DNA of 64,000 nt, taken from positions 1 to 64,000 of the forward strand of contig DBYX01000003.1 of NCBI GenBank assembly GCA_002311665.1. Direction: 5' to 3'. This DNA is from Lachnoclostridium sp. UBA1175 (GTDB lineage: Bacteria; Bacillota; Clostridia; Lachnospirales; Lachnospiraceae). The notes beneath the pieces were generated by a model. The model did not search any database. It had not been told where the DNA came from and was given only the letters and a program-made list of their open reading frames with translations. The position numbers and the translations under genes are program-made. Below, in pieces: positions 7,058 through 14,932 of the stretch (its first letter is position 1; each line of letters opens with the position of its first letter).

Positions 7058-8623
7058 ATGAAGAAAGTGTTCTTTCTTGTGCTCTTGCTGGCGCTGGCGT
7101 TGCTTGCCGGATGCGGCAACGGGGATCCGAAGAACGGCTTCAAGAAGCCGCCGGGCAATTACACCGCGCCCCGAAAGCCGTATAAAGCCGAGGGACCCGC
7201 GGCGCTGAACCGGAAGGACGTGGCCAATGCGACCGGCGTGACGGAAACCTGGGTCGATCCGGAGAACGGAAAGACTTGCACCGTGGTGGAGGACCGCGGG
7301 GCGGACGGTTACTCACTCACGAACAACTGCTATGACGAAGGCGGAAGTCTCGTGTGGTGGGAGTGCTTTGAGTACGGAGAGAAAAGTGAGATCAGCGCCG
7401 TCGAGCGCAGAAAAGCGGGAACCAATGCACTCATTTTTCGCAAGGAATACAATCGTAACGAATGGGGAATCGACCGGATGGTGTATTATGAACCTTTCGG
7501 CGGTGGCACCGATGCCGTTCAGATCCATATGGTATACAGTGAGACGTATTTTCTGAATCATTCGGTGCATCTCCATACCGAGTATTATCCGTTCGAAACC
7601 TATCTGGAGTACTATAAGTCCGAGGAGTATGAGTATGTGCCGAGCGGAGAGGAGATCCGCCATGAAACGTACGAGCCGGGCGGACCCGAGAGGACCGGGG
7701 AGGTCAAACTTGTCAGTGTCCCCGACACGCTTCAGGAGATGTTCGAGAGAATGAACGGTGCCTCGGTGTCCGAACTCGACGCGGTCCTGATCTCGTGCAA
7801 AAAGAGGATTACAGAGAAAAATATGACCGAGGCATGGGACGAGTTTGTCTCGAACTTCAGCGCCTATGTCGACCTTTACAACGGAAATGCACTGTCCGTG
7901 CTTCGGGACGAATATAAGCTCGGGCTGTTGAACAAGAATCAGAATAACAACGCATTTTACCGGCCGGAGACTTCGGATATGCAGTTCCTGAAGTCCTATG
8001 TGTACGACGGGAAGGTGTCGGCGGCGCTCAGGGAGCGGCTGTATCGCAAAAACGGCAGCGTGGATCTCGGCGGTACGATCTGGCTCGGAGAGGAATACCG
8101 GCAGGCCGTTTCGGCGGTTGGCACGGTGCGCGAGCACGAGGAGGGAGAACGGATACGGATCCTTGTCGTGGAAAACAGCGCGACCTATATGGACATCGAC
8201 ATCAACGGCGGATTTTTTGTGCCGGGTTCCGATTTTTCGAAAGCATTCATCTCGCGGACGGAGAAAATAATCAATGTATTGTTCCGGGAGTACACCGGCA
8301 AGGTGGTGCTGACAAGCTACCCGCAGGACGCGGATGTTGTCCTGGAGATAACGACGGAGTACCCGCTGCACGGGCGGTACCGGTTTGCGATCGGTGCGGA
8401 AACCGATGTGTATGACACAATCCTGACGATGAAAGCGGTGGACCGGCATAACGGCAGGGAGACGTCCGTCAGGTTTGAAAATATCGCGCCGCAGAACGTG
8501 ACGTCCGACAAGATCGTCTCGAGGCTGTTTATGCTCTTCCCGAACGTTGAGGCGGAGGTGTACAAGGACAGAGTACAGGAGTTTACACAGTCGATCCTCG
8601 GCTGGTTTCCCGATGTGAAATAA
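7058..8623 (+). CDS. Lipoprotein of unknown function
   Basis: The start at 7058 (MKKVFFLVLLLALALLAGCG) gives a classic lipoprotein signal with lipobox LLAGC. AGAGGTGAGG lies just upstream. A GTG further 5' would add 15 residues before the signal peptide and is rejected. The mature 500-residue part is acidic and aromatic-rich with no domain I recognise. The segment from about residue 235 to the C-terminus (CKKRITEKNM-TEAWDEF onward) is repeated in shortened form directly after the stop codon, see 8624-9160. Surface exposure by lipid anchoring is well supported; the role is unknown. Confidence 0.8.
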   Translation: MKKVFFLVLLLALALLAGCGNGDPKNGFKKPPGNYTAPRKPYKAEGPAALNRKDVANATGVTETWVDPENGKTCTVVEDRGADGYSLTNNCYDEGGSLVWWECFEYGEKSEISAVERRKAGTNALIFRKEYNRNEWGIDRMVYYEPFGGGTDAVQIHMVYSETYFLNHSVHLHTEYYPFETYLEYYKSEEYEYVPSGEEIRHETYEPGGPERTGEVKLVSVPDTLQEMFERMNGASVSELDAVLISCKKRITEKNMTEAWDEFVSNFSAYVDLYNGNALSVLRDEYKLGLLNKNQNNNAFYRPETSDMQFLKSYVYDGKVSAALRERLYRKNGSVDLGGTIWLGEEYRQAVSAVGTVREHEEGERIRILVVENSATYMDIDINGGFFVPGSDFSKAFISRTEKIINVLFREYTGKVVLTSYPQDADVVLEITTEYPLHGRYRFAIGAETDVYDTILTMKAVDRHNGRETSVRFENIAPQNVTSDKIVSRLFMLFPNVEAEVYKDRVQEFTQSILGWFPDVK

Positions 8624-9160
8624 GCGCTGAACAATGCTTCGGAGGAAGAGTTCGAAGGCCTCTGGGAGGCATGTCAAAAGAAGATCACAGAAAAAAGAAT
8701 GTCAGATAAATGGGATGAGCTTTGCGAAGCGTACAGCTGCATTATAGACGGCTATTATCAGTCAGAGCTGTCGCGACTTCGCGAAGAGTACGGATTAATC
8801 CTGTTTGACTATGCGAGTGATTTTCATGAGGGGAGCTCTGTTGATGTTGAGACCCTCGCACAATATCTTGAGACAAATCCTGCATCCGTAACTCTTGCCG
8901 AAAGGATTTACAGACCAGACAGTCACCTTGCTTTGGACGGAACACCGGCTAAGGTATGGAACACTTCCATCACCCTGAAAGCCATCAACCAACGAGGCAA
9001 GGGTGAGACCAGCGTAACGTTCAAAAATATCGCGGGTGATACAGTTTCGGTTTACGGAGGTACTGAGATTTACATGGAGGAGCCGGATCTCAGAGATGAC
9101 GAATATTCCGGCAAAGCGGAGAAGTTTGCGAAGACAGTTCTTTCGTGGTTCGGAAAATGA
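8624..9160 (+). pseudogene. Decayed partial tandem copy of the preceding lipoprotein gene
   Basis: The reading frame of the lipoprotein at 7058 stops with TAA at 8621-8623, and the same frame stays open to 9160. Its translation matches the lipoprotein: CQKKITEKRMSDKWDEL here against CKKRITEKNMTEAWDEF there, then RLREEYGL against VLRDEYKL, ITLKAINQRGKGETSVTFKNIA against LTMKAVDRHNGRETSVRFENIA (split here by position), and LSWFGK against LGWFPDVK. About 110 residues of the middle are missing. The copy has no signal peptide and no ribosome site at its first Met (8699), so it is probably not translated alone. Its base composition is more A+T-rich than the parent. Readthrough of the TAA cannot be excluded. 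Confidence 0.75.
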
Positions 9161-9202
9161 TCATTTTACGCAGATAAACAATGAGAATAGGAGGCAGGCT
9201 AT

Positions 9203-9859
9203 ATGAATACCGGTGTTTGTATCAAATGCGGGAAACCAAATCCCGAACATACGCAACGTTTTTTCGCTATCAAAGTGATCGCCAATTCATCGACTTCTTA
9301 TCAGGGAAGAAAACAGATCACAACGACGGTGACAAATGAATCGTTTGTCGGAGCAGAGCGCATTCAGGTGTGTGATGAATGTATTCGAAAGAAGAGGCTC
9401 TCCAATTCCGTGTTTACTGCGATCGGAGTTTTGTTTGCAAGCTTTCTTGCACTGCTTATTCTGTTCGCTTGGGTGATCAACGGTGAAACAGGAAAGAAAG
9501 TAGGCGATTACTTTCTTGTTATTGCCATCATTGCTTCGATTATCGCGGTCATCATGTTCTTTGTCGGAATGAAGAAAGAAGATCCGTTTGTAGGGGAATT
9601 GTTGTTAAAGAAAATGAAAGGGAAAGAAGCAAATCAAATCTGTTATGTGCCTGTCGAGCCAAACTGGTATCTGAAAAGCGACAAGTCCGGCGTTGATCTT
9701 GAAGTATTCAAGAAAAAGACGGGATTAAAGACAAACCTTGCGGATGGTCTTTTCTTAACATGTATTGCGCTGGGCCTGGGAGATTCTACCGTGGATCAGA
9801 TTGTCGACGGGAACGGACAGCAGGAAGAAATAAGTACGGAGCAGGCTTCGCTTTCATAA
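9203..9859 (+). CDS. Hypothetical zinc-ribbon membrane protein
   Basis: A 218-residue protein that I do not recognise by name. Two CxxC pairs, C6-C9 and C57-C60, suggest one treble-clef or zinc-ribbon fold at the N-terminus. Two hydrophobic helices follow at about 69-91 and 100-122 with a short linker, then a soluble 95-residue tail. The ribosome site is AGGAGG. Codon use (AAA, GAA, ATT favoured) is visibly more A+T-rich than in the housekeeping genes on both sides, which hints at a later arrival. It lies between the decayed lipoprotein copy and another lipoprotein. Confidence 0.65.
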   Translation: MNTGVCIKCGKPNPEHTQRFFAIKVIANSSTSYQGRKQITTTVTNESFVGAERIQVCDECIRKKRLSNSVFTAIGVLFASFLALLILFAWVINGETGKKVGDYFLVIAIIASIIAVIMFFVGMKKEDPFVGELLLKKMKGKEANQICYVPVEPNWYLKSDKSGVDLEVFKKKTGLKTNLADGLFLTCIALGLGDSTVDQIVDGNGQQEEISTEQASLS

Positions 9860-9895
9860 TGTAGAACGACTTCATCTGGAAAGGGGTGAAACTGT

Positions 9896-10783
9896 ATGAA
9901 GAAACCATCTGGAAAAGCAAGTATAGTGTGGTTCGTTATGTTGTGTTTTTTGCTCACGGTTATGCTTTGCGGATGCTCAGATGATGACGATTACGAAGGA
10001 AGTTCAACAGGAGGGAAGAAACTCGAAGTTTCATTCCAAAACACGACGCTGAGTGTTCTTCAGGGATTCAGTAAAGTCGTAAAACAGGCGGCGGACGAGG
10101 AAATTCCTGTTGTGGATTCCATGAGAATGGAACTTCTGAATGAAAAAGGGGAACTGGCTCTCAATGATAACGGAAGGCCGATCCGCATCGACGCAAGCTT
10201 CGAGCACTGGAAGGCATTGTATGTCGTTCATTATTCGAAGGATAAAGTGATTGACAAGGATATGAACTCCGGACTTTACGAGATCGCCGGTTATAATATT
10301 CTTCCTCCTCCGGAGGAAGGTAACGGAGGTCTTGAAGATCTGGTTATCAACGGAAAGACATGTTCGGAGGTCACGGAGGATGATCTGAAGAAGAGCGCTC
10401 TTGACATTTCAAAAGTACAGTTTATTAACAACGCAAACACGTACGTCGAACTGTATATTAACGGTGAGAAAGTCAAACCGGATAATTCTTTCTATGACGA
10501 TTCGCCGGATGAACAGAAAGTCAGAGATACTCTGAAGCTTCGAAGAGATCTTCCGGGAAGAATGACAGCATTTTTACCCGGATATCTCAACATGAAAATA
10601 ACTGTCGATTTTGATGAGAAAATAGAAGAGTGGCTTGATACGAAAGATATGAAAAACACGCTGTTTCTTGTGCAGAAGATCTATGATGCCTATCAGAACA
10701 AAGAAGAGAGCATCTGTGTGATCTACTATTCGATAAGGGAAGGCGAATGCTACGACGTCACAATCCGTGTCGCGAACAAATAA
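9896..10783 (+). CDS. Lipoprotein of unknown function
   Basis: A 295-residue protein whose N-terminus has a basic start (KKPSGKAS), a hydrophobic core and the lipobox LCGC near residue 27, so it should be lipid-anchored outside the membrane. The mature N-terminus is Asp-rich (SDDDDYEGSS), typical of a spacer. No known domain was recognised. Ribosome site AAGGGGTGA precedes the ATG. Like its upstream neighbour it is A+T-richer than the surrounding genes. It is the last gene of the accessory block before rplS. Confidence 0.7.
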   Translation: MKKPSGKASIVWFVMLCFLLTVMLCGCSDDDDYEGSSTGGKKLEVSFQNTTLSVLQGFSKVVKQAADEEIPVVDSMRMELLNEKGELALNDNGRPIRIDASFEHWKALYVVHYSKDKVIDKDMNSGLYEIAGYNILPPPEEGNGGLEDLVINGKTCSEVTEDDLKKSALDISKVQFINNANTYVELYINGEKVKPDNSFYDDSPDEQKVRDTLKLRRDLPGRMTAFLPGYLNMKITVDFDEKIEEWLDTKDMKNTLFLVQKIYDAYQNKEESICVIYYSIREGECYDVTIRVANK

Positions 10784-10806
10784 CATTCACAAAACGAAAA
10801 AATGTC

Positions 10807-10835
10807 TTGCATTTTCCTGCGTGGTATGTTACTAT
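10807..10835 (+). promoter_or_regulatory. Promoter of rplS
   Basis: TTGCAT (10807-10812), 17 bases, TACTAT (10830-10835). It leaves an untranslated leader of about 75 bases before rplS. Confidence 0.6.
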
Positions 10836-10841
10836 ATGAAC

Positions 10842-10916
10842 CCGTGAGACGCGATGTTCCGCTGTGCCGAAGGACGGCAGTATGAAGACCGCACGATTTT
10901 GAAGGAGGTCATAGAC
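10842..10916 (+). promoter_or_regulatory. rplS leader, possible autoregulatory RNA
   Basis: The leader between promoter and rplS contains a small bulged hairpin (CTG-TG-CCG paired with CGGCAG, near 10862-10880) before the GGAGG at 10904-10908. Structured L19 leaders are known in Firmicutes, but I cannot confirm that this one belongs to that family by eye. Confidence 0.3.
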
Positions 10917-11270
10917 ATGACAGATAAGGAGTACATGGAATCTCTTGAGAAAGAGAACATGAAAGAGTCGGTTGATTCTTTTGCAGTCGGTGACACGGTT
11001 CGCGTACTGTCGAAGGTAAAGGAAGGTAACCGCGAGCGTACACAGGCCTTTGAGGGCGTTGTGATCAAGAGACAGAACGGCGGTGTTCACGAGACATTTA
11101 CCGTTCGTAAGAACTCGAACGGCTGCGGCGTAGAGAAGACCTGGCCGCTGCATTCCCCGATCCTGGAGAGCATCACCGTGATCCGTCGCGGTAAGGTTCG
11201 CCGCGCAAGACTTACGTATCTTCGCGAGAGAACCGGCAAGGCTGCCAAGGTTAAGGAAGTTCTGAGATAA
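10917..11270 (+). CDS. rplS: 50S ribosomal protein bL19
   Basis: A 117-residue bL19, which sits at the 30S-50S interface. Hallmarks are FAVGDTVRVLSKVKEGNRER, QAFEGVVIKRQNGG, and the C-terminal VRRARLTYLRERTGKAAKVKE. The start at 10917 has GAAGGAGG nine bases upstream; earlier in-frame Met residues lie before this ribosome site and are rejected. It has its own promoter and terminator, separate from trmD, with an accessory block in between. Confidence 0.97.
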   Translation: MTDKEYMESLEKENMKESVDSFAVGDTVRVLSKVKEGNRERTQAFEGVVIKRQNGGVHETFTVRKNSNGCGVEKTWPLHSPILESITVIRRGKVRRARLTYLRERTGKAAKVKEVLR

Positions 11271-11288
11271 TCGCAGAGAAGCGACTGA

Positions 11289-11318
11289 CGCGTCCGTAGT
11301 GATACGGGCGCGTTTTTT
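11289..11318 (+). terminator. Strong intrinsic terminator after rplS
   Basis: CGCGTCCGTA (11289-11298) pairs with TACGGGCGCG (11303-11312) with one G-U pair over a GTGA loop, followed by six T. Confidence 0.9.
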
Positions 11319-11330
11319 ATATCGATTTTA

Positions 11331-11359
11331 TTGAATAACAGGGCGTTTTTTGGTATACT
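11331..11359 (+). promoter_or_regulatory. Promoter of the lepB-rbgA-rnhB run
   Basis: TTGAAT (11331-11336), a 17-base spacer and TATACT (11354-11359), 50 bases before the lepB GTG. It is the only clear promoter for the long run of plus-strand genes that follows. Confidence 0.75.
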
Positions 11360-11408
11360 TTCGTATAAGTGGGATTTTGTGCCCAAATGAGCGGAAGGAA
11401 GTGGTTCA

Positions 11409-12005
11409 GTGGCGGAACGGTACGATTTTACGCACGCGGAGCGCAAAGAGAAGATAATCCGAATATGCATCAGCATCGGCGTATGGATCGTGTCGGTCGT
11501 CGCCGTGATCGCCCTGGCGTGGCTCATCGTACATTTCTCCATTGAGAAGACGACGATGGTGGACGCGTCGATGGAAACGACGCTCATGCAGGATGACCAT
11601 GTGGTGATCGAGAAGGTCACCTACCGGCTGCGCGATCCGAAGCGGAACGAGGTCATCGTCTTTATGCAGGGTGACAGCGAGCACAGTTTCTACAACATCA
11701 AGAGAGTGATCGGACTGCCCGGCGAGAAGGTGCGTATCGCGGAGGGTGTCGTGTACATCAACGGCGTCGCGATGGAGGAGTTTGCGAACGTCGAGACGAT
11801 GTTGCTGCCGGGACTCGCCAACTATGAGATCACACTCGGGGACGACGAGTTTTTCGTACTGGGGGATTCCCGCAACAATTCGGAGGACAGCCGTTACGCG
11901 ACCGTAGGCAACGTGAAGCGCTCGGAGATCATCGGGCGCGCGTGGATCCGGACGAACAAGTTCGGTTTTATCAACAGTTTGAACAAGAAGCAGACCAATG
12001 AGTGA
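11409..12005 (+). CDS. lepB: Type I signal peptidase
   Basis: A 198-residue membrane peptidase that cuts Sec and Tat signal peptides on the outer face. One N-terminal helix (about 15-43) anchors it. The catalytic Ser is S54 in DASMETTL and the general base is K98 in KRVIGLPGEK; box E is seen as GDSRNNSEDSR. The usual Pro of SMxPTL is Thr here, a variation also found in clostridial enzymes. The start is GTG at 11409 with GGAAGG upstream. Its stop overlaps the start of rbgA by eight bases, as in many Firmicutes where lepB, rbgA and rnhB travel together. Confidence 0.93.
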   Translation: MAERYDFTHAERKEKIIRICISIGVWIVSVVAVIALAWLIVHFSIEKTTMVDASMETTLMQDDHVVIEKVTYRLRDPKRNEVIVFMQGDSEHSFYNIKRVIGLPGEKVRIAEGVVYINGVAMEEFANVETMLLPGLANYEITLGDDEFFVLGDSRNNSEDSRYATVGNVKRSEIIGRAWIRTNKFGFINSLNKKQTNE

Positions 12006-12873
12006 GACGAAAGAAACAATTATAAACTGGTATCCGGGGCATATGGCGAAGGCCAAGCGGCAGATGCAGGAGGACATGAAGATCATCGATGTCGTCGTGG
12101 AGCTTGTCGACGCGCGGATACCGTACAGCAGCAAGAACCCCGATGTCGACGCGCTCGCGGGCGGCAAGTCGAGAGTGCTTCTGCTGAACAAAGCGGATAT
12201 GGCGGACCCGGATGTCACGGCCCTCTGGAAGGCGCATTACGAGGCCATGGGCTTCGTGGTGGCGGCGATCGACGCGAGAGTCGGCAACGGGCTGAAGACG
12301 GTCAACGACTGCATTATGACAGCCTGCCGGGAGAAGATCGAGAGAGACCGCCGGAGAGGCATTATGAACCGCCCGCTGCGGGCGATGATCGTGGGGATCC
12401 CGAACGTCGGCAAATCCACCTTCATCAACAGCTTCGCGGGCAAGGCCGTGGCGAAGACCGGCAACCGGCCGGGCGTGACGAAGGGAAGGCAGTGGATCCG
12501 CCTGAACAAGCAGGTGGAGCTTCTGGACACACCGGGTATCCTGTGGCCGAAGTTCGAAAGCGTGGAAGTGGGACGAAGGATCGCGTGGATCGGCTCGGTC
12601 AACGATCAGATCCTGATCACGACGGAGCTTGCGGAGCTTCTGCTTGTATTTCTCACGGACGCGTACCCCGGAGCCGTAGGCGGTTACTACGGCATCGACG
12701 AGGACACGGCGGGTGCGCCCGAGCGCGGCGCGGAGCTTCTGTCGCGCATCGCGGCGAAGAGAGGGTGCCTTCGAAAGGGCGGTGAGCCCGATCTGGAGCG
12801 CGCTGCGGCTATGGTGACGGACGATTTCCGGAGTGTGCGGATCGGTAGGATCTCGCTTGAGCGGCCGCAGTAG
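11998..12873 (+). CDS. rbgA: Ribosome biogenesis GTPase RbgA (YlqF)
   Basis: A circularly permuted GTPase needed for late 50S assembly in Gram-positive bacteria. The motif order shows the permutation: G4 NKADMADPD comes first, then G1 GIPNVGKST near residues 130-138, then G3 DTPGILWPKF. The N-terminal NWYPGHMAKAKRQMQEDM is the family signature. It is 291 residues and overlaps lepB, so translation is coupled. Confidence 0.96.
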   Translation: MSETKETIINWYPGHMAKAKRQMQEDMKIIDVVVELVDARIPYSSKNPDVDALAGGKSRVLLLNKADMADPDVTALWKAHYEAMGFVVAAIDARVGNGLKTVNDCIMTACREKIERDRRRGIMNRPLRAMIVGIPNVGKSTFINSFAGKAVAKTGNRPGVTKGRQWIRLNKQVELLDTPGILWPKFESVEVGRRIAWIGSVNDQILITTELAELLLVFLTDAYPGAVGGYYGIDEDTAGAPERGAELLSRIAAKRGCLRKGGEPDLERAAAMVTDDFRSVRIGRISLERPQ

Positions 12874-12897
12874 AAAATAATATTACGCGGAGGACGT

Positions 12898-13659
12898 ATG
12901 GAATCCATATCAGGCATTCGGGATACGATCAAAAACTGCCCGGAGGAGCAGCTCGAGACGCTGCTTGCGGCGTACGCGGACGATGCGCGTGCCGGCGTGC
13001 AGAGCCTTGTGGCGGCAGGGAGACGAAGAGTCGAGGCGTACCGGAAAGAGCTCGCCCGCACCGAGGAGATGTGGCACTACGAGCGCATGTATCCGGACCG
13101 CGAGCACATCGGCGGCATCGACGAGGTCGGAAGGGGACCTCTTGCGGGCCCGGTTGTGGCGGCCTGCGTCATCCTTCCGAAGGATTGCGGACTCCTGTAT
13201 GTCAACGACTCCAAGCAGCTCTCGGAGAAAAAGCGCGAAGAGCTTTACGACAGGATACTCGAGGAGGCGGTTTCCGTCGGGATCGGCGTCGTGTCCCACG
13301 AGGTGATCGATGAGATCAACATATTGCAGGCGACATTTCGCGCGATGCGGGAAGCGATCGATATGATGGAGGTCAAGCCGGATCAGCTGCTTGTCGATGC
13401 GGTCCACATTCCGGGCATCGCAATCCCGCAGAGGGGCATTATCAAGGGTGACGCGCGGTCGATCAGCATCGCGGCGGCGAGCATCGTAGCGAAGGTGACG
13501 AGAGACCGGATGATGGTCGATATGGACGAGAGGTATCCGGGTTACGGATTCGCAGGCAACAAGGGCTACGGCTCCGCGGAGCACATTCAGGCCCTCCGTG
13601 AGAAGGGACCGTGCGAGATCCACCGGAGATCGTTCATCCACAGTTTTGTCGAGCCGTAG
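12898..13659 (+). CDS. rnhB: Ribonuclease HII
   Basis: Cuts RNA in RNA-DNA hybrids, including single ribonucleotides in DNA. The catalytic D75 and E76 sit in IGGIDEVGRGPLAGP; another Asp is in LLVDAVHIPG, and the SISIAAASIVAKVTRDRMM helix follows. The first 70 residues form the helical extension typical of Bacillus-type RnhB. The ribosome site is GGAGGACGT. It follows rbgA by 24 bases. Confidence 0.96.
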   Translation: MESISGIRDTIKNCPEEQLETLLAAYADDARAGVQSLVAAGRRRVEAYRKELARTEEMWHYERMYPDREHIGGIDEVGRGPLAGPVVAACVILPKDCGLLYVNDSKQLSEKKREELYDRILEEAVSVGIGVVSHEVIDEINILQATFRAMREAIDMMEVKPDQLLVDAVHIPGIAIPQRGIIKGDARSISIAAASIVAKVTRDRMMVDMDERYPGYGFAGNKGYGSAEHIQALREKGPCEIHRRSFIHSFVEP

Positions 13660-13696
13660 TCACGCATCATCAGTGCGCGTTGTGAGGGAGAACGGT

Positions 13697-14038
13697 ATGA
13701 ACAAGAGGACGGTCGGCGCGCAGACGGAGGAGCGCGCGGCGCGGTATCTGGAGAAACAGGGATACGCCCTCGTAGCAAGAAACTACCGCTGTTACTGCGG
13801 CGAGATCGATATCGTCGCGGAGGACGGGGGCGCCGTTGTTTTCATAGAGGTCAAATACCGCCGGACGGCGGAATACGGAACGCCGGAGCAGGCGGTGGAC
13901 GCGCACAAGCAGGCGCGGATCCGCAGGGCTGCGATGTGCTTTCTGAAGGAGCAGGGGTTCTCTGACGACACGGCGATGCGCTTCGACGTGATCGCGATGG
14001 ACGAGCGGGAGATCCGTCTGTACAGGGACGCTTTTTAA
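13697..14038 (+). CDS. YraN family nuclease-fold protein (UPF0102)
   Basis: A 113-residue protein with the PD-(D/E)XK fold pattern: GEIDIVAEDGG with the catalytic-type Asp, then VVFIEVKYR with E-x-K. The family often lies next to rnhB, as here, but its role is not settled. The start MNKRTVGAQTEE at 13697 matches family N-termini and has GAGGGAG upstream; a longer frame to 13598 overlaps rnhB and is rejected. Confidence 0.88.
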   Translation: MNKRTVGAQTEERAARYLEKQGYALVARNYRCYCGEIDIVAEDGGAVVFIEVKYRRTAEYGTPEQAVDAHKQARIRRAAMCFLKEQGFSDDTAMRFDVIAMDEREIRLYRDAF

Positions 14039-14054
14039 GGCTGCGAGGTTGCCT

Positions 14055-14873
14055 ATGGAAGGGTATACGATAACGGAACCGCGGGGCGACGGGGTTGCGG
14101 TTGTGCAGTTCCCCGCGCTTGCGGCATTTTCCGAGATACGACACGGCTACTCCACGCGGGAGGGCGGCGTGAGCGAGGGGATTTTCGCCTCGATGAACCT
14201 CGGGTTCGCGCGGGGCGATGACGACGACCGCGTGCGGGAGAACTTCCGCCGCATCTTCGCTGCGCTCGGGATCCCCGAGGGCGCGGAGGTATTCACGAAG
14301 CAGACGCACACGACCAACGTGCGCGTCGCCGTCGCTGAGGACTGCGGCACGGGGATCGGCAGAGCGGTGCCGTACGACGATGTCGACGGGCTTGTGACCG
14401 ATGTCCCGGGGCTTGCACTCACGGTGTTTACCTCGGACTGCGTGCCGGTATTTTTCTACGACCCGAAGAAGCGCGCCATCGGCGTGTGTCACGCGGGCTG
14501 GAGAGGTACCGTCGGCGGGATCGCAGGGAAGACTGCGGAGCTGATGTGCCGCACCTACGGATGCGATCCTGCGGATATCATCGCGGCGATCGGACCGTCC
14601 ATCGGCCCGGAGTGTTTCGAGGTCGGTGAGGAGGTTGCGGACGAGTTCTCGCGGGAGTTCGGTGAGAGCGTGATCCTGCGGAGCGGAAGCGCGAAGCCGC
14701 ACGTCGACCTGTGGCTGTCCAACGTGCTCTCCCTGAAGCGGGCAGGCCTTTCGGAGGAGCATATCACAGTCTCCGGACTGTGCACGATGTGTCATCCGGA
14801 TATGTTCTTCTCGCACCGGGCGACCGCGGGCAAGCGGGGCAGCAACGCTGGCTTTCTGATGCTCGCGAAGTGA
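14055..14873 (+). CDS. pgeF: PgeF/YlmD family peptidoglycan editing or purine nucleoside enzyme
   Basis: A 272-residue member of the multicopper-polyphenol-oxidase-like (YfiH/YlmD/LACC1) family. Metal-site residues are visible in KQTHTTNV, TSDCVPVFF and VCHAGWRGTVGG. IGPSIGPECFEV and the C-terminal FFSHRATAGKRGSNAGFL complete the family pattern. Members have been described as purine nucleoside phosphorylases/adenosine deaminases and, in E. coli, as peptidoglycan-editing factor PgeF; which applies here cannot be told. ATG at 14055 with GAGG six bases before is preferred to the TTG at 14049. Confidence 0.88.
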   Translation: MEGYTITEPRGDGVAVVQFPALAAFSEIRHGYSTREGGVSEGIFASMNLGFARGDDDDRVRENFRRIFAALGIPEGAEVFTKQTHTTNVRVAVAEDCGTGIGRAVPYDDVDGLVTDVPGLALTVFTSDCVPVFFYDPKKRAIGVCHAGWRGTVGGIAGKTAELMCRTYGCDPADIIAAIGPSIGPECFEVGEEVADEFSREFGESVILRSGSAKPHVDLWLSNVLSLKRAGLSEEHITVSGLCTMCHPDMFFSHRATAGKRGSNAGFLMLAK

Positions 14874-14932
14874 GCACGGAGCCGCGGAGAAGATGATATT
14901 ACTGTTAATGAGTACTTTTCGGAGAGTGAGCG

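Noticed and set aside
8699..9160. Independent 153-residue gene
   Set aside because: No ribosome site at the Met; the homology to the upstream lipoprotein starts earlier, right after its stop codon, so a decayed copy fits better.
11568..11585. Signal peptidase with Thr in place of the usual Pro after the catalytic Ser
   Set aside because: SMExT variants are known in clostridial enzymes, and the Ser and Lys are intact.
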